Shown here in pieces: positions 29,885 through 40,652 of a stretch of DNA of 64,000 bases; within the stretch, counting starts at the first letter, position 1; every line of letters starts with the position of its first letter. The notes beneath the pieces are model-generated. The model was given only the letters and a program-made list of their open reading frames with translations, was not told the origin of the DNA and made no database searches. A program made the translations under genes and the position numbers. Source of the stretch: Pseudomonas sp. (GTDB taxonomy: Bacteria; Pseudomonadota; Gammaproteobacteria; Pseudomonadales; Pseudomonadaceae); NCBI RefSeq assembly GCF_030683065.1, contig NZ_JAUXMX010000017.1, positions 1-64,000 on the forward strand, in the 5' to 3' direction.

Positions 29885-31147
29885 ATGCCTGCTTTCCTTT
29901 TCGCACGCCGTGGCTGTTCGGGCGTGCTGGCTGCTGTGCTGTGGGTGAGTTCATTTCTCACCGCGCAGGCGGAGCCACTTACGTTCGCCCGTGCTCAAGC
30001 CCTTGTCGAACGTACGGCCCCAGAGAATCTTGCCAGGCAGGCCCAAGTCGAGTCGGCACAACAGGCTGTGCTTCCGTCGGATGCTCTACCTGATCCCAAG
30101 TTGATCCTGGGCGTGGATAACCTGCCGATTGAAGGCCCGGATCGCTACTCGCTTAATCGCGACTTTATGACCATGCGCCGCATTGGCCTGATGCAGGAAG
30201 TGCCCAACAGCGATAAGCGCCAGGCTCGCCGGCAACTGGCTGAGGCCACTGTTACCCGTGCCGAAGCAGAGCAACGCGCGATGGTCTTGGAGACCAAGCG
30301 GCAGACGGCGCTGAGCTGGCTCGATGTCTATTACGCAGAGCGTCGCGTTGAGCTTTTCTCTGAGTTGGATGAACAGATCACCCTGCTGCGCTCAGCTATA
30401 CAGGCATTGATCGCTGGCAACTCCGCGCGATCCAGCGAGCTTCTTCAGGCCGATCAGGAAGCACTAACGCTTGAGGACCGGCGTGATGAGCTGGATCGTG
30501 ATGTTGCGATTGCACGCGCCACGTTACGCCGCTGGGTAGGCGATGATGCGAGTCAGCCACTGGCCGGGACTCCACCTGCGCTTAGCTTGGAAGTACCGCA
30601 CCTGCAGCATCGCCTGGGGGAACATCCAGATCTGCGGGCTGCGGCCGCCCGTGTGGGCGAAGCTAATGCTGAGCTGGCCGAGGCAGTTTCCGAGAAGAAA
30701 CCCGACTGGGGTGTGGAGTTCGCCTACAACAACCGTGATAACCAGTTCGGCGACATGGTGATGTTGCAGTTCACCTTTGACCTGCCCATGTTCGTCGGCA
30801 CCCGTCAGGGACCCAAGATCAACGCCAAGCAACACAGCGTGGCCCAGGTGGAGGCCGAACAGGAGGTGCTGCTGCGCGCTCACCAAGCCGAACTGGAAAG
30901 CGGCCTCGCCGAGTTGGCGCAGCTGCGCAAGATGTTGATCCGTACCGAACAACACCTTATCCCCTTGTCGAGCAAGCGCGTGGATCTGGAGCTTGCTGCC
31001 TACAAAGCGGGCAACAGTCAATTGGCGGCTGTGATCAATGCCCGTCGTGACCTGATCGAGGCGCAATTGCGGAAAATCGAACAACAGCGCCAGCTCAGCC
31101 AGCTCTCCGCAAGTCTGTATTACGCCTATGTGGAGGGCCTGAAATGA
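29885..31147 (+). CDS. cusC: CusC-like outer-membrane factor
   Basis: A 420-residue TolC-family channel with a signal peptide (CSGVLAAVLWVSSFLTAQA) and the two repeated halves typical of the family. GGAGACGAAAGC precedes the ATG. It overlaps cusB by 4 bases and forms the outer-membrane end of the copper/silver tripartite pump. Confidence 0.86.
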   Translation: MPAFLFARRGCSGVLAAVLWVSSFLTAQAEPLTFARAQALVERTAPENLARQAQVESAQQAVLPSDALPDPKLILGVDNLPIEGPDRYSLNRDFMTMRRIGLMQEVPNSDKRQARRQLAEATVTRAEAEQRAMVLETKRQTALSWLDVYYAERRVELFSELDEQITLLRSAIQALIAGNSARSSELLQADQEALTLEDRRDELDRDVAIARATLRRWVGDDASQPLAGTPPALSLEVPHLQHRLGEHPDLRAAAARVGEANAELAEAVSEKKPDWGVEFAYNNRDNQFGDMVMLQFTFDLPMFVGTRQGPKINAKQHSVAQVEAEQEVLLRAHQAELESGLAELAQLRKMLIRTEQHLIPLSSKRVDLELAAYKAGNSQLAAVINARRDLIEAQLRKIEQQRQLSQLSASLYYAYVEGLK

Positions 31148-32604
31148 AAGCGCTCACTCTGAAGTATTGCCTATTGGGCCTAGCCATCGCGGCGGGTGGA
31201 ACCGCTGGCGGTTTCTGGCTGGGCCAGCAAAGCTCATCCCATGAGCAGATGCCAGCAGCAAAATCAGAAGATCGCCAGGTGCTCTACTGGTACGACCCGA
31301 TGGTGCCGACTCAGCGTTTCGAGCAGCCAGGCAAGTCTCCCTTTATGGACATGGAGCTGGTGCCGAAGTATGCCGGCACTGAGCAGGATACGAGCGCTAT
31401 CAGCGTGCCTGCACAAGCAATCCAGAACCTAGGCATGCGCACGTCGACGGTCGTACGGGCAGTACTACCATCCGGTATCGATGCGGTAGGTTCACTGGCC
31501 TACAACCAGCGCGAAGTCGCTACTTTGCAGGCGCGCTCTGCCGGCTTTGTCGAGCGGGTCTATGGCCGTGCCCCCGGAGATGTACTGCCTGCAGGAACGC
31601 CGTTGGCTGACCTGCTGATCCCCGAGTGGTCGGCTGCCCAGCTTGAGTTCATCGCGGTATTGCAGAGCGGTGATGCTCGGCTGGTCGACGCCGCGCGTGA
31701 ACGCATGCGGCTGCTGGGTATGCCAAAAGGGTTGATCGATCATGTGCAACGTACCCTTAAACCGAAGGCATTGCAGACATTGGTCACCCCAATTGGCGGT
31801 GAGTTGCTGTCCCTAGAGTTACGCGCTGGCATGGCGGTTTCGGCAGGCCAAGACCTGGCACGCCTCAACGGGCTGTCGAGCATCTGGCTCGACGCGGCCA
31901 TCCCTGAGTCCCAGGCCGCAGCGGTTCAGCTTGGCGCGCAGATCAGGGCAAGCCTGACGGCTTTTCCAGGCCAAACCCTGAAAGGCCGGGTGATTGCACT
32001 ATTGCCCAGTGCCGACGTGCAGACACGAACGCTGACGGTGCGCAGTGAACTGCCCAATCCAGAAGGCAAGTTACGCCCCGGTATGTTTGCATCGGTGCGG
32101 CTGAATAGCGCAGGCGAGCAGCCGGTGCTGCTTATTCCCAGCGAGGCAGTGATTCGCACCGGTAAACGCGCCCTGGTCATGCTGGCTGAAGGCGAAGGAC
32201 GCTACCGTCCTCATGAGATCCAGGTCGGGCGGGAGGCCGATGGCCGCTTCGAAGTGCTTGCGGGCCTCTCTGAGGGACAGGCGGTGGTGACCTCGGGGCA
32301 GTTCCTGATCGACTCCGAAGCCAGCCTGCAGGGCGTGATGGCGCAGGTCGATGACGCGCTGCCTGAGCCACCCCCGCTGCATGAGGCGCAGGGGGTGATC
32401 CGCGAACTTGACGGGCAAACGGTCACGCTTGCGCACGGCCCCTTCAACAGCCTGGGCATGCCCGGCATGACCATGGCCTTTGAACTGGCCAAGCCCGAGG
32501 TCGCGACCGGACTGAAGATCGGCGACTCCGTACGCATTGCTGTGCGACAGAGCGATACCGGATTGGTCGTTGAGCAGCTCATTAAACAAGGAGCCAGCCA
32601 ATGA
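31144..32604 (+). CDS. cusB: CusB adaptor with N-terminal metal-binding motif and fused C-terminal CusF domain
   Basis: A 486-residue periplasmic adaptor. N-terminal signal/anchor ([21 protein letters not shown]). A heavy-metal-binding motif follows ([20 protein letters not shown] then MDMELVPKY, about residues 48-77), then the CusB adaptor core. The last 70 residues (from about 415) are a CusF-like copper-binding domain, with [13 protein letters not shown] and the Met-rich [11 protein letters not shown]. In E. coli CusF is a separate protein that hands copper to CusB; here it is part of the adaptor. It overlaps both cusC and cusA by 4 bases. Confidence 0.92.
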   Translation: MKALTLKYCLLGLAIAAGGTAGGFWLGQQSSSHEQMPAAKSEDRQVLYWYDPMVPTQRFEQPGKSPFMDMELVPKYAGTEQDTSAISVPAQAIQNLGMRTSTVVRAVLPSGIDAVGSLAYNQREVATLQARSAGFVERVYGRAPGDVLPAGTPLADLLIPEWSAAQLEFIAVLQSGDARLVDAARERMRLLGMPKGLIDHVQRTLKPKALQTLVTPIGGELLSLELRAGMAVSAGQDLARLNGLSSIWLDAAIPESQAAAVQLGAQIRASLTAFPGQTLKGRVIALLPSADVQTRTLTVRSELPNPEGKLRPGMFASVRLNSAGEQPVLLIPSEAVIRTGKRALVMLAEGEGRYRPHEIQVGREADGRFEVLAGLSEGQAVVTSGQFLIDSEASLQGVMAQVDDALPEPPPLHEAQGVIRELDGQTVTLAHGPFNSLGMPGMTMAFELAKPEVATGLKIGDSVRIAVRQSDTGLVVEQLIKQGASQ

Positions 32605-35600
32605 TCGCGCGCCTGATTCATTGGTCGATTGGCAACCGCATGCTGGTCTTGTTGGCGACCCTGTTTATCACTGCCTGGGGCATCTGGTCTTTACGTAGCA
32701 CACCGCTGGATGCCTTACCGGATCTTTCTGACACTCAGGTGATCATCCGCACCAGCTTCCCAGGTCAGGCCCCCCAGATCATCGAGAACCAGGTCACCTA
32801 CCCGTTGGCTAGCACCATGCTTTCTGTGCCTGGCGCGAAGACCGTGCGTGGTTACTCGTTCTTCGGCGACTCGTTTGTCTACGTGTTATTCGAGGACGGT
32901 ACAGATCTCTACTGGGCACGTTCCCGCGTACTGGAGTACCTCAACCAGGCGCAGGATCGACTGCCTGATGGGGTCACCACCACCCTTGGTCCAGACGCCA
33001 CTGGCGTGGGCTGGATCTACCAATATGCCCTCCTGGATCGCAGCGGCAAACATGATCTCGCGCAGTTGCGCTCAATCCAGGACTGGTTTCTTAAGTACGA
33101 GCTGAAAAGCCTACCTAACGTGGCGGAGGTCGCCACGTTAGGCGGCATGGTCAAGCAGTATCAGGTCGTGCTCGATCCGCAGAAGATGGTTGCCTACGGT
33201 GTGACGCAGCGGGAGATTGAGGAGGCGTTACAGGGGGCGAACCAGGAAGCCGGGGGTGCCGTCCTTGAGTTAGCCGAGCGTGAATACATGGTGCGTGCCT
33301 CAGGCTATCTGGAAAGCCTGGAGGACTTCCGCAATGTGCCGTTGCGCACCTCACAGACCGGCATACCAATTTTGCTTGGCCAGGTAGCCAGCATTCAACT
33401 CGGCCCGGAGATGCGCCGTGGCATAGCCGAGCTAGATGGTGAAGGCGAAGTGGTCGGTGGTGTGGTGATCATGCGCTCGGACAAAAACGCTCGCGAAGTG
33501 ATCAGCGCAGTCAAAGAGAAGCTGGACAGCTTGCGCGCAAGCCTACCTGCGGGCGTCGAGTTGGTGACGACCTATGACCGCTCCCAGTTAATTGACCGGG
33601 CCATAGATAACCTCAGCTTCAAGCTGCTGGAAGAGTTTGTCGTCGTCGCCCTGGTCTGTCTGATCTTTCTCTGGCACCTGCGCTCCTCGCTGGTGGCGAT
33701 CATTACCCTGCCGCTCGGCATCCTTATGGCGTTTATCGTCATGCGTCATCAAGGCATCAATGCCAACATCATGTCCCTAGGCGGTATCGCCATCGCCATT
33801 GGTGCCATGGTCGATGCGGCCGTGGTGATGATTGAGAACGCCCACAAGCACATCGAAACGTGGCAAGAGCAGCATCCGAACGAGCGCCTACAAGGCGATA
33901 CGCATTGGCAGGTGATCGGCAAGGCGGCTGCTGAGGTTGGCCCTGCGCTGTTCTTCAGTTTGCTGATCATTACCCTGTCGTTTCTCCCGGTGTTTACCCT
34001 CGAAGCCCAGGAGGGCCGGCTGTTTGGTCCGCTGGCATTTACCAAAACCTATGCCATGGCTGCTGCTGCCGGGCTGTCAGTCACTCTGGTACCGGTGCTA
34101 ATGGGCTACTGGATACGCGGACATATACCCAATGAGCAGAAAAACCCCCTGAACCGTTGGCTGATCGCGGCCTATCGGCCTGTACTTGAAGCGGTGCTGG
34201 CATGGCCGAAGACCACTTTGGCATTGGCATTACTGGTCTTCGTCTCCAGTCTCTGGCCGCTAAGTCGGCTTGGCGGTGAGTTTCTGCCAGCGATGGACGA
34301 AGGCGACCTGCTCTACATGCCCTCGGCATTGCCCGGCCTTCCAGCAAGTAAAGCAACTGAGCTGCTGCAACAGACTAACCGCATGATTCTCAGTGTGCCG
34401 GAAGTGGCGCAGGTGTTCGGCAAAGCAGGCCGAGCAGAGACCGCCACTGACCCCGCGCCACTGGAGATGTTCGAGACTACGGTGCAGTTCAAACCACGCG
34501 ATCAGTGGCGCGATGGCATGACAGCGGAGAAGCTGATCGATGAGCTTGATCAAGCGGTAAAAGTCCCCGGGCTTTCGAACATCTGGGTACCACCGATCCG
34601 CAACCGCATCGACATGCTCGCCACCGGTATAAAGAGTCCTATCGGGGTGAAGGTTGCCGGCACTTCGTTGGTCGATATTGAGCGCATCACCCGTGAGATC
34701 GAAGGGGTGGCCAAACAGGTGCCGGGGGTGAGTTCGGCGCTGGCTGAACGACTGACTGGCGGGCGTTACGTGGATATAAAAATCAATCGCCTGGCCGCAG
34801 CGCGTTATGGCCTCAACGTCGATGAAATCCAGGCGGTGGTGTCAGGTGCTATTGGTGGCAGCAACATCGGTGAAACCGTAGAAGGGTTGGCGCGCTATCC
34901 GATCAATCTGCGTTATCCCCGCGAGTGGAGAGACAGCCCCGAGGCGTTGCAACGGCTGCCCATCCTTACGGCGGCAGGCCAGCAGATCACGCTCGGTTCT
35001 GTGGCCGACATAAGCCTGAGCGAAGGACCACCGATGCTGCGCAGCGAAAACGGACGTCTTTCCGGCTGGGTCTATGTCGATGTCCGTGACCGTGACCTAG
35101 CGTCGACCGTACGTGAGCTCCAGCAGCGGGTGTCGGAGTCTGTGCAGCCAGATGCGGGCATGACCATTTCCTACTCGGGGCAGTTCGAGTTTTTGGAACG
35201 CGCCAATGCACGCCTAACCTGGGTGGTTCCGGCGACACTGCTGATTATCTTCGTGCTGCTCTATCTGACCTTCAATCGTTTGGCCGAGGCCTTGCTGATC
35301 ATGGCCACCTTACCGTTCGCCCTGACAGGCGGTGTCTGGCTGCTCTACTGGCTGGGTTTCAACCTATCGGTGGCCACTGGTGTTGGCTTTATTGCGCTGG
35401 CTGGGGTGTCGGCAGAGTTCGGGGTGATCATGCTGATCTATCTGCAGAACGCCTGGCATTCCCGAGTTGAAGCGGGGCGCACAGATAATCCTGCTTTGCT
35501 TGAGTCAATTCGAGAGGGGGCGGTACTGCGCGTGCGGCCGAAGGTGATGACGGTCGCGGTGATCATTGCCGGTCTATTGCCGATCCTCTGGGGCGAGGGA

Positions 35601-35729
35601 GCAGGGTCCGAAGTCATGAAGCGAATCGCCGCTCCGATGGTAGGTGGGATGATTACCGCACCATTGTTGTCGATGCTGGTGTTGCCGGCAGCGTATTGGT
35701 TGATGCGGCGTAAAGGGGGAGAAGCATGA
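32601..35729 (+). CDS. cusA: CusA/SilA, copper-silver RND efflux pump
   Basis: A 1042-residue heavy-metal RND transporter exporting Cu+/Ag+. The helix-4 motif is [20 protein letters not shown], with the single Asp/Glu pattern of the monovalent-cation (CusA/SilA) branch, unlike the [10 protein letters not shown] pattern of czcA at 17391. Family segments: [15 protein letters not shown] at the start, [14 protein letters not shown], and [16 protein letters not shown] near the end. It closes the cusCBA operon; no terminator was obvious after it. Confidence 0.94.
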   Translation: MIARLIHWSIGNRMLVLLATLFITAWGIWSLRSTPLDALPDLSDTQVIIRTSFPGQAPQIIENQVTYPLASTMLSVPGAKTVRGYSFFGDSFVYVLFEDGTDLYWARSRVLEYLNQAQDRLPDGVTTTLGPDATGVGWIYQYALLDRSGKHDLAQLRSIQDWFLKYELKSLPNVAEVATLGGMVKQYQVVLDPQKMVAYGVTQREIEEALQGANQEAGGAVLELAEREYMVRASGYLESLEDFRNVPLRTSQTGIPILLGQVASIQLGPEMRRGIAELDGEGEVVGGVVIMRSDKNAREVISAVKEKLDSLRASLPAGVELVTTYDRSQLIDRAIDNLSFKLLEEFVVVALVCLIFLWHLRSSLVAIITLPLGILMAFIVMRHQGINANIMSLGGIAIAIGAMVDAAVVMIENAHKHIETWQEQHPNERLQGDTHWQVIGKAAAEVGPALFFSLLIITLSFLPVFTLEAQEGRLFGPLAFTKTYAMAAAAGLSVTLVPVLMGYWIRGHIPNEQKNPLNRWLIAAYRPVLEAVLAWPKTTLALALLVFVSSLWPLSRLGGEFLPAMDEGDLLYMPSALPGLPASKATELLQQTNRMILSVPEVAQVFGKAGRAETATDPAPLEMFETTVQFKPRDQWRDGMTAEKLIDELDQAVKVPGLSNIWVPPIRNRIDMLATGIKSPIGVKVAGTSLVDIERITREIEGVAKQVPGVSSALAERLTGGRYVDIKINRLAAARYGLNVDEIQAVVSGAIGGSNIGETVEGLARYPINLRYPREWRDSPEALQRLPILTAAGQQITLGSVADISLSEGPPMLRSENGRLSGWVYVDVRDRDLASTVRELQQRVSESVQPDAGMTISYSGQFEFLERANARLTWVVPATLLIIFVLLYLTFNRLAEALLIMATLPFALTGGVWLLYWLGFNLSVATGVGFIALAGVSAEFGVIMLIYLQNAWHSRVEAGRTDNPALLESIREGAVLRVRPKVMTVAVIIAGLLPILWGEGAGSEVMKRIAAPMVGGMITAPLLSMLVLPAAYWLMRRKGGEA

Positions 35730-35831
35730 TGTAGCAGGTCTGGGGATGACACAGGGTAACTGGAGAGGAAGTCTGAGTTGCCCCTGTCATTTAATATTTT
35801 TGAGCTACTAAAAAGCCCCCTAATACTGCAA

Positions 35832-35846
35832 TTACGAAGATGTAAT
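35832..35846 (+). promoter_or_regulatory. Copper (CopR-type) box
   Basis: TTACG-AAGAT-GTAAT followed by TTTTCG, 70 bases before the GTG start of the PtrA/DUF2790 gene. Confidence 0.72.
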
Positions 35847-35915
35847 TTTCGCTTCACTTTGATGACAGGTGCATACGTTTATATTTTCACTACAACCTAA
35901 GTAGAGGAATTAAAC

Positions 35916-36248
35916 GTGAACATTCTTAAATCTGTCTTGGCGGTATCTATTCTTTCTGCATCGTCCTTGGTTATGGCCGAAGGCGGCGGTGACCGTGTCT
36001 ATGGTCGAATGATTCAGGATAATGAAAGAGCGATGCAGGAATACGCTGCTGCTCGTGGCAAGACTCCGCCAGAGGTGACTCACTATCGCTACGGCATGAA
36101 GCTGGACATCGCGAAGGTTGTACATACGAGCCCTACAGGCTCTGGTTGCGAGGTAATGCCGGCTCAGATGACCTATGAGGACTCCAGCGGCGATTTGCAG
36201 ACTGTTGAATATCGGGCAATGGGTACAGCCTGCCGGAATCAAAACTGA
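35916..36248 (+). CDS. PtrA-like / DUF2790 small periplasmic protein
   Basis: A 110-residue protein starting with GTG at 35916 (AGAGGAATTAAAC upstream). Signal peptide MNILKSVLAVSILSASSLVMA, then the PtrA signature AEGGGDRVYGRM. The C-terminal half is a DUF2790 domain: YRYGMKLDIAKVVHT, CEVMPAQMTYEDSSGDLQTV, with two Cys that could form a disulfide. Copper-box controlled by position. It is the only one of the four PtrA-like proteins here that carries DUF2790. Function unknown; likely periplasmic copper response. Confidence 0.82.
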   Translation: MNILKSVLAVSILSASSLVMAEGGGDRVYGRMIQDNERAMQEYAAARGKTPPEVTHYRYGMKLDIAKVVHTSPTGSGCEVMPAQMTYEDSSGDLQTVEYRAMGTACRNQN

Positions 36249-36272
36249 GCTACATAGGAGCTTACAGGTCAC

Positions 36273-36287
36273 TGACTTAAAAGTAAT
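36273..36287 (+). promoter_or_regulatory. Copper (CopR-type) box upstream of the second OprD porin
   Basis: TGACT-TAAAA-GTAAT followed by TTTTCA, 135 bases before the porin start at 36422. Confidence 0.68.
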
Positions 36288-36421
36288 TTTCAAGTCACCC
36301 TGACGTTATTTGGCGTGTGGAAGTATGGCGTGAGCGCGCACGGGCGATACCTGGCGCGCTACGGCAACTACTACAAGAAATCTCACCGAGATAAAACTGC
36401 CAAATAATTCAGGAGCGTCAC

Positions 36422-37744
36422 ATGAATAACCCCTTTTTTTGCTTATCGCTGATAGCTCTGAGTATCGGCACCGGACAGGCTGCAATTGCCGCCGAAGAAA
36501 AGGCCGAAGGCTTCGTCGAGGGCAGCAGCCTCACTATTCTGAATCGCAACCTCTACTTCAATCGTGACTTTCGTAAGGGGCAGTCGAGCGGCACAGGTAA
36601 TGGTTACTCGGAAGAGTGGGCCCATGGAATCATCGGGCAGTTTGAGTCTGGATTCACCGAGGGTACCGTTGGCTTTGGTATCGACGCGTTTGCGATGCTG
36701 GGCCTGAAACTCGACTCTGGTGATGGGCGATCCGGCGCAGGTGGCTCCGTTGATGTGATGCCTTACAACAGTGCAGGGCAACCCGAGGATGACTACTCCA
36801 AGGTGGGAGGTGCGGTTAAAGCCAGGTTCATGGATACAGTCATCAAAGCTGGCGATGTTTTTCCTGTTAGCCCCGTCGTTCAATACGGCGACTCGCGACT
36901 CCTGCCCGAAAGCTTCCGCGGTATCACCGTGGCCAACAACAGTATTGACGGCCTGGCCCTGCAAGGTGGCCGCCTGCATTCAATGAGCGAGCCCAACTCA
37001 AGCAGCATGCGCGATGGCTTCGCAACGTTCTATGCCGGCTCCGTCGACGCTCCCTGGATTGCCTATTTTGGCGGCGATTACTCGGTCAACGACAACGTCG
37101 GCATCAGCCTCTATACCAGCCGTCTCAAAGATGCGTGGAACCAGTACTACGCTGGTACCACGTTGAGCTATCCGCTCTCCGACGATGTTGCCTTGATCGG
37201 TGGACTTAATTACTACAAAGCTGTCGATGAGGGAAAACAACATCTGGGCAGCTTCGATAACAACATCTGGAGCGGTAAGGCTGGAGTGCAATTTGGTGCC
37301 CATACCGTCATGGTTGGCATTCAGCGCAATAACGGCGATGACGATTTCGATTACCTGCGTCAGTCCGACTCGATCTACCTGGATAACTCCATCCAGTACA
37401 GCGACTTCAACTCGCCCAAGGAAAAGTCCTGGCAGGTGCGCTATGACTTGGACATGGAGCCTTTTGGTGTACCCGGCCTGAGCTTCATGACCCGCTACGC
37501 GCAGGGCTGGGATGCTGACTACACCAACGCCAACGAGGTTTACATGCGGCGCGACGATGATGGTAATCCGCTGACCGATCAGAAGCGATGGGAGCGCGAC
37601 ATCGAAGCCAAGTACGTCGTGCAAGCCGGCTCAATGAAAGACATGTCCTTCCGTATTCGCCAAGCGACTACCCGTGCAACCGATTTCGAATCGGATCTGG
37701 ATGAGGTTCGTCTCATCGTCGAATATCCGCTCGAAGTGCTTTAA
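36422..37744 (+). CDS. OprD-family porin, near-duplicate of the one at 14101
   Basis: A 440-residue porin with a signal peptide (SLIALSIGTGQAAIAA). Nearly all OprD blocks are shared with the gene at 14101: FVEGSSxxILNRN, WAHGIIGQFESGFT, GDSRLLPESFRG, NNGDDDFDYLRQSDSI, RLIVEYPLxVL. The two also share a copper box upstream, so they look like a duplication or independent captures of one copper-linked porin. AGGAGCGTCAC precedes the ATG. Terminator downstream. Confidence 0.88.
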   Translation: MNNPFFCLSLIALSIGTGQAAIAAEEKAEGFVEGSSLTILNRNLYFNRDFRKGQSSGTGNGYSEEWAHGIIGQFESGFTEGTVGFGIDAFAMLGLKLDSGDGRSGAGGSVDVMPYNSAGQPEDDYSKVGGAVKARFMDTVIKAGDVFPVSPVVQYGDSRLLPESFRGITVANNSIDGLALQGGRLHSMSEPNSSSMRDGFATFYAGSVDAPWIAYFGGDYSVNDNVGISLYTSRLKDAWNQYYAGTTLSYPLSDDVALIGGLNYYKAVDEGKQHLGSFDNNIWSGKAGVQFGAHTVMVGIQRNNGDDDFDYLRQSDSIYLDNSIQYSDFNSPKEKSWQVRYDLDMEPFGVPGLSFMTRYAQGWDADYTNANEVYMRRDDDGNPLTDQKRWERDIEAKYVVQAGSMKDMSFRIRQATTRATDFESDLDEVRLIVEYPLEVL

Positions 37745-37828
37745 AGCGTCATCGGCAAGTGCCCTGCGGCCCTCGCCTCGCTTCACTGCTGTCCCCTGTA
37801 TTGCTCCTTTGGTTTGGAGACAGCCTTC

Positions 37829-37850
37829 GGCACCCTCGGGTGCCTTTTTT
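37829..37850 (+). terminator. Rho-independent terminator after the porin
   Basis: GGCACC-ctcg-GGTGCC stem-loop (37829-37844) followed by six T residues. Confidence 0.92.
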
Positions 37851-37992
37851 CATACGGATCTATGCGGCTAGTTGTGTTGCTAGTCGTAAAGGGCTGTATT
37901 GAGGGGAACAGAGGGCGCAGGAGTGAGAAATCGTTATTCCGAGCACTCACCTTTAAATGAAAAGTCTGAGTGCTCGGTTCTAGCTGGGAATA

Positions 37993-38448
37993 TTACTGCG
38001 CGGGGTAGTCGGCAATAACTTGGTCAGTACCCGCCTTGGTCAACCCGATAACCTGATAGGAATGCTGCGTACCACCAACTTCCATACCAGGTGAGCCTGC
38101 CGGCATGCCGGGAACGGCGATACCAGCCAGATCATCACGTTTGGATAGTTCGATGATTTGCGCTGCTGGTACGTGACCTTCGACGAATTTGCCGTCGATC
38201 ACGGCGGTGTGGCAGGACGCCAGTCGTGGTGCAACACCGAGTCGTTGCTTCACCGAGGTCATATCGCGCTCGACATGGTCGATGACGTTGAAGCCGTTCG
38301 CTTCCAAGTGCGAGATCCACTTCTTGCAGCATCCGCAATTTGCATCACGGTGTACGTCGATTGTCAGGGCATCAGCTGAATGAACTGCCGAGGTCATAAA
38401 CAAGACGGCCAGCACCGTCACTCGCGCTCCGTTACGTTTAGCTGTCAT
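37993..38448 (-). CDS. DUF411 (CopG-like) periplasmic copper protein
   Basis: About 151 residues if started at ATG 38448 (MTAKRNGARVTVLAVLFMTS, a signal peptide). In-frame ATGs at 38466 and 38472 and a longer open frame exist upstream, so the start is not certain. The DUF411 metal motif is HRDANCGCCKKW, followed by VKQRLGVAPRLASCHTA and VEGHVPAAQI, as in CopG-type proteins linked to periplasmic copper redox handling. It is the last gene of the minus-strand cop operon and overlaps the cytochrome gene by 11 bases. Confidence 0.85.
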   Translation of the reverse strand: MTAKRNGARVTVLAVLFMTSAVHSADALTIDVHRDANCGCCKKWISHLEANGFNVIDHVERDMTSVKQRLGVAPRLASCHTAVIDGKFVEGHVPAAQIIELSKRDDLAGIAVPGMPAGSPGMEVGGTQHSYQVIGLTKAGTDQVIADYPAQ

Positions 38449-39301
38449 GAAGGTGCTCTTTGCCATCGGCATGGGTGTGAGTGTTGGGAGTAGCGGCCGG
38501 GATCTGCTCCTTTTGAGCTGGCTCTGTTTCGTGATGACCAGCGCCACCTTCGGCTGTTGGGCCATCCGTCGCATGATGGTCTGCGCCGCTGCCTGATGGC
38601 GTCATATCTGCTGCGTGATGATCTGCACTGCTCGACGAATCACCGTGATGATCGGCACCTGCGTTCGCCTTTGAACTATCCGAAGCATGATGATCTGTCG
38701 CAGCCTCAGGCTCGGCGTGATGATCCGCCTTGGCGCTTCCATGTTGACCTTCGTGGTTATGCATCTGGGTCTCACCGCCGCCATGATCGTGACCGCCGCT
38801 CGATGCAACTAGGGCTTGATACTGCCCGGCATCCATTTTCGGCAGTTGATCGAGGAACGCGACCATGCCCCAGATGTACTGATCACCCATGCTCTTACCC
38901 CAGGCCGGCATGCCTGTGGCCTTGATACCGTGCTTGATCACCCAAAATGCAGCGGCTGGATTGCCATCGATGCCAACCTTGGTCAGGTTCGGCGGAGCGG
39001 GATACAGCGATTGGCTAAGTTCTGTTTCAGCAACACCCGGTGCCAAATGACAGCCGATGCACATAGAGTTGTAGTTGCCAGCCCCGGCTTTGATAAGCGC
39101 GTCATCATTGAGGTTGGGCACTTCTATATCTTTGGACCGCACTTCGATAGAGCGGTCTCTGGCCATTGTCAGGAAAGCATGTACTGCCGGGAAGTGAGGG
39201 TCATCGGCACCCACGTTGACCAAGCCCAAGTAGGCACCACCAACTAATGCAGCGCTTCCGACGACACCTGCTGCCACTAAGGTTTTAATTGTTCTTTTCA
39301 T
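38438..39301 (-). CDS. Cytochrome c with a long His-rich C-terminal tail
   Basis: A 287-residue exported c-type cytochrome. N-terminal signal/anchor (TLVAAGVVGSAALVGGAYLG). One haem site MCIGCH (C81, C84, H85), with Met ligand candidates in GMPAWGKSMG. After about residue 168 the domain ends and a 120-residue low-complexity tail follows, with about ten copies of DHH/DHHA-type units and other His pairs. The tail could buffer copper while the haem passes electrons, for example to or from the CopA oxidase or DUF411 protein (inference). It lies directly between copB and DUF411 in the cop operon. Confidence 0.87.
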   Translation of the reverse strand: MKRTIKTLVAAGVVGSAALVGGAYLGLVNVGADDPHFPAVHAFLTMARDRSIEVRSKDIEVPNLNDDALIKAGAGNYNSMCIGCHLAPGVAETELSQSLYPAPPNLTKVGIDGNPAAAFWVIKHGIKATGMPAWGKSMGDQYIWGMVAFLDQLPKMDAGQYQALVASSGGHDHGGGETQMHNHEGQHGSAKADHHAEPEAATDHHASDSSKANAGADHHGDSSSSADHHAADMTPSGSGADHHATDGPTAEGGAGHHETEPAQKEQIPAATPNTHTHADGKEHLHDS

Positions 39302-39310
39302 GTCAGGCTC

Positions 39311-40351
39311 TCAAAACCACATCCGAATACCGGCAACGAAGCGTGCCTCCTCAACATCATCACCCTCATCTCGCACCAAATCGGCCGTGTTGCCGAAGGA
39401 GCGACTCCAGGAAACGCCGATGTAGGGTGCGAACTGGCGAATGATCTCGTAACGCAGTCGCAGACCGACCTCGGCATTGGCCAGGCCGGAGCCGATGCCT
39501 CGCTCGGGATCGTTCTTGCCGTAGAAATTCACTTCAGCGGTCGGCTGAAGGATTAGGCGATTGGTCAGCAGGATGTCGTACTCGCCCTCTACGCGCGCAG
39601 CCGTCTGGCCGTTCTCGCCGACAAAGGCAGTGGCCTCCGCCTCGAAGGCATACAGCGCCATACCCTGGATGCCGAATGCGGCCCAAGTCTGTGGCGACTC
39701 TGGCTTGAAGTCTTGGCGAACGCCCGCGACTACATCCCACCAGGGACCAATCGAGCGGCCGTACAAGGCCTGCAATTCAGCATCCTCAGTGACGCCATTG
39801 GTGCGTTCACCTTCGGAGCGAAGCCAGAGACGATTGATGTCTCCGCCAATCCAGCCGGACGCATCCCAAGCCAAGGTGCTGCCTTCATCGGCATCTTGGT
39901 ATTCGAGCTGGTCGAGCAGGAAAAAGCTGTTGATGGCGCTGTCGTGAACCTTGTGGCCTGGCAAAGGCGGGAACGCTGCTTCACGATCCGCATCTGTCAG
40001 CACTGGGATAGGCGTGCGACTGGTCGTTCTTGGGGCTTCAGCGGAGCCATGGTTCATCTTTGAATGATCCATACCTCCCATCTGCCCCTGCATAGCGCCG
40101 TGACCCATCTTGCTGTGGTCCATTGCCGGAGCCTTTTCTTGGCTCTGGCTATGGCCCATCTGGCTATGATCCATGCCCTCCATCGGCTCTTTGGCAGAAC
40201 CGTGGTTCATCTTGCTATGGTCCATCGGCATGGAACCGTGGCCCATTGCCGAATGATCCATTTCTTCCGCAGCGAGGGTGAGCCCGCTGCCAAGCATGCT
40301 CAGCGACACTGCCAGTGCTGTTAGGGACGGACGTAAAAACCTAGTGGTCAT
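39311..40351 (-). CDS. copB: CopB, outer-membrane copper resistance protein
   Basis: A 346-residue protein starting at ATG 40351 ([20 protein letters not shown], signal peptide). Residues about 30-115 are a Met/His repeat region with MDHSxM and MGHGxM units that bind copper. The rest is a beta-barrel domain ([41 protein letters not shown]-terminal [10 protein letters not shown]). It overlaps the small Met/His-rich gene upstream by 11 bases. Confidence 0.93.
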   Translation of the reverse strand: MTTRFLRPSLTALAVSLSMLGSGLTLAAEEMDHSAMGHGSMPMDHSKMNHGSAKEPMEGMDHSQMGHSQSQEKAPAMDHSKMGHGAMQGQMGGMDHSKMNHGSAEAPRTTSRTPIPVLTDADREAAFPPLPGHKVHDSAINSFFLLDQLEYQDADEGSTLAWDASGWIGGDINRLWLRSEGERTNGVTEDAELQALYGRSIGPWWDVVAGVRQDFKPESPQTWAAFGIQGMALYAFEAEATAFVGENGQTAARVEGEYDILLTNRLILQPTAEVNFYGKNDPERGIGSGLANAEVGLRLRYEIIRQFAPYIGVSWSRSFGNTADLVRDEGDDVEEARFVAGIRMWF

Positions 40352-40640
40352 GGTTCGAACCTGCTTCGGCTTCGGTGCCGCCATGCTTATCCATCATGCT
40401 TTCATGGTCCATGCCGCCATGGTTCATGTCCCCGTGATCCATCTGCTGACTAGCAGCCGTTTCCTTCGCTTGTGCGGCCTTCTTGTCAGGTACCGATTTG
40501 GGAGCCTGTGTCTCAGTAGCATGTTGTTCGTGCTCACTGTGATCTTTACCGGCCAACAACACCGGAGCATGCAGGGCAGCCAAAAGGCTCAACACGGTAG
40601 CGCTGCCAACCAGGGCCTTCCGCTTCATAAAAGTGCTCAT
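40341..40640 (-). CDS. Small exported Met/His-rich copper-binding protein
   Basis: A 99-residue protein. The ATG at 40640 is used because AAGGAGATATTTG precedes it. Signal peptide around [20 protein letters not shown]. The mature part ends in a copper-binding-type stretch ([20 protein letters not shown]) and NHDH. It sits between copA and copB, overlapping copB, and uses the same MDHxxM unit as both. No named family recognised; probable periplasmic copper buffer. Confidence 0.78.
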   Translation of the reverse strand: MSTFMKRKALVGSATVLSLLAALHAPVLLAGKDHSEHEQHATETQAPKSVPDKKAAQAKETAASQQMDHGDMNHGGMDHESMMDKHGGTEAEAGSNHDH

Positions 40641-40652
40641 CAAATATCTCCT

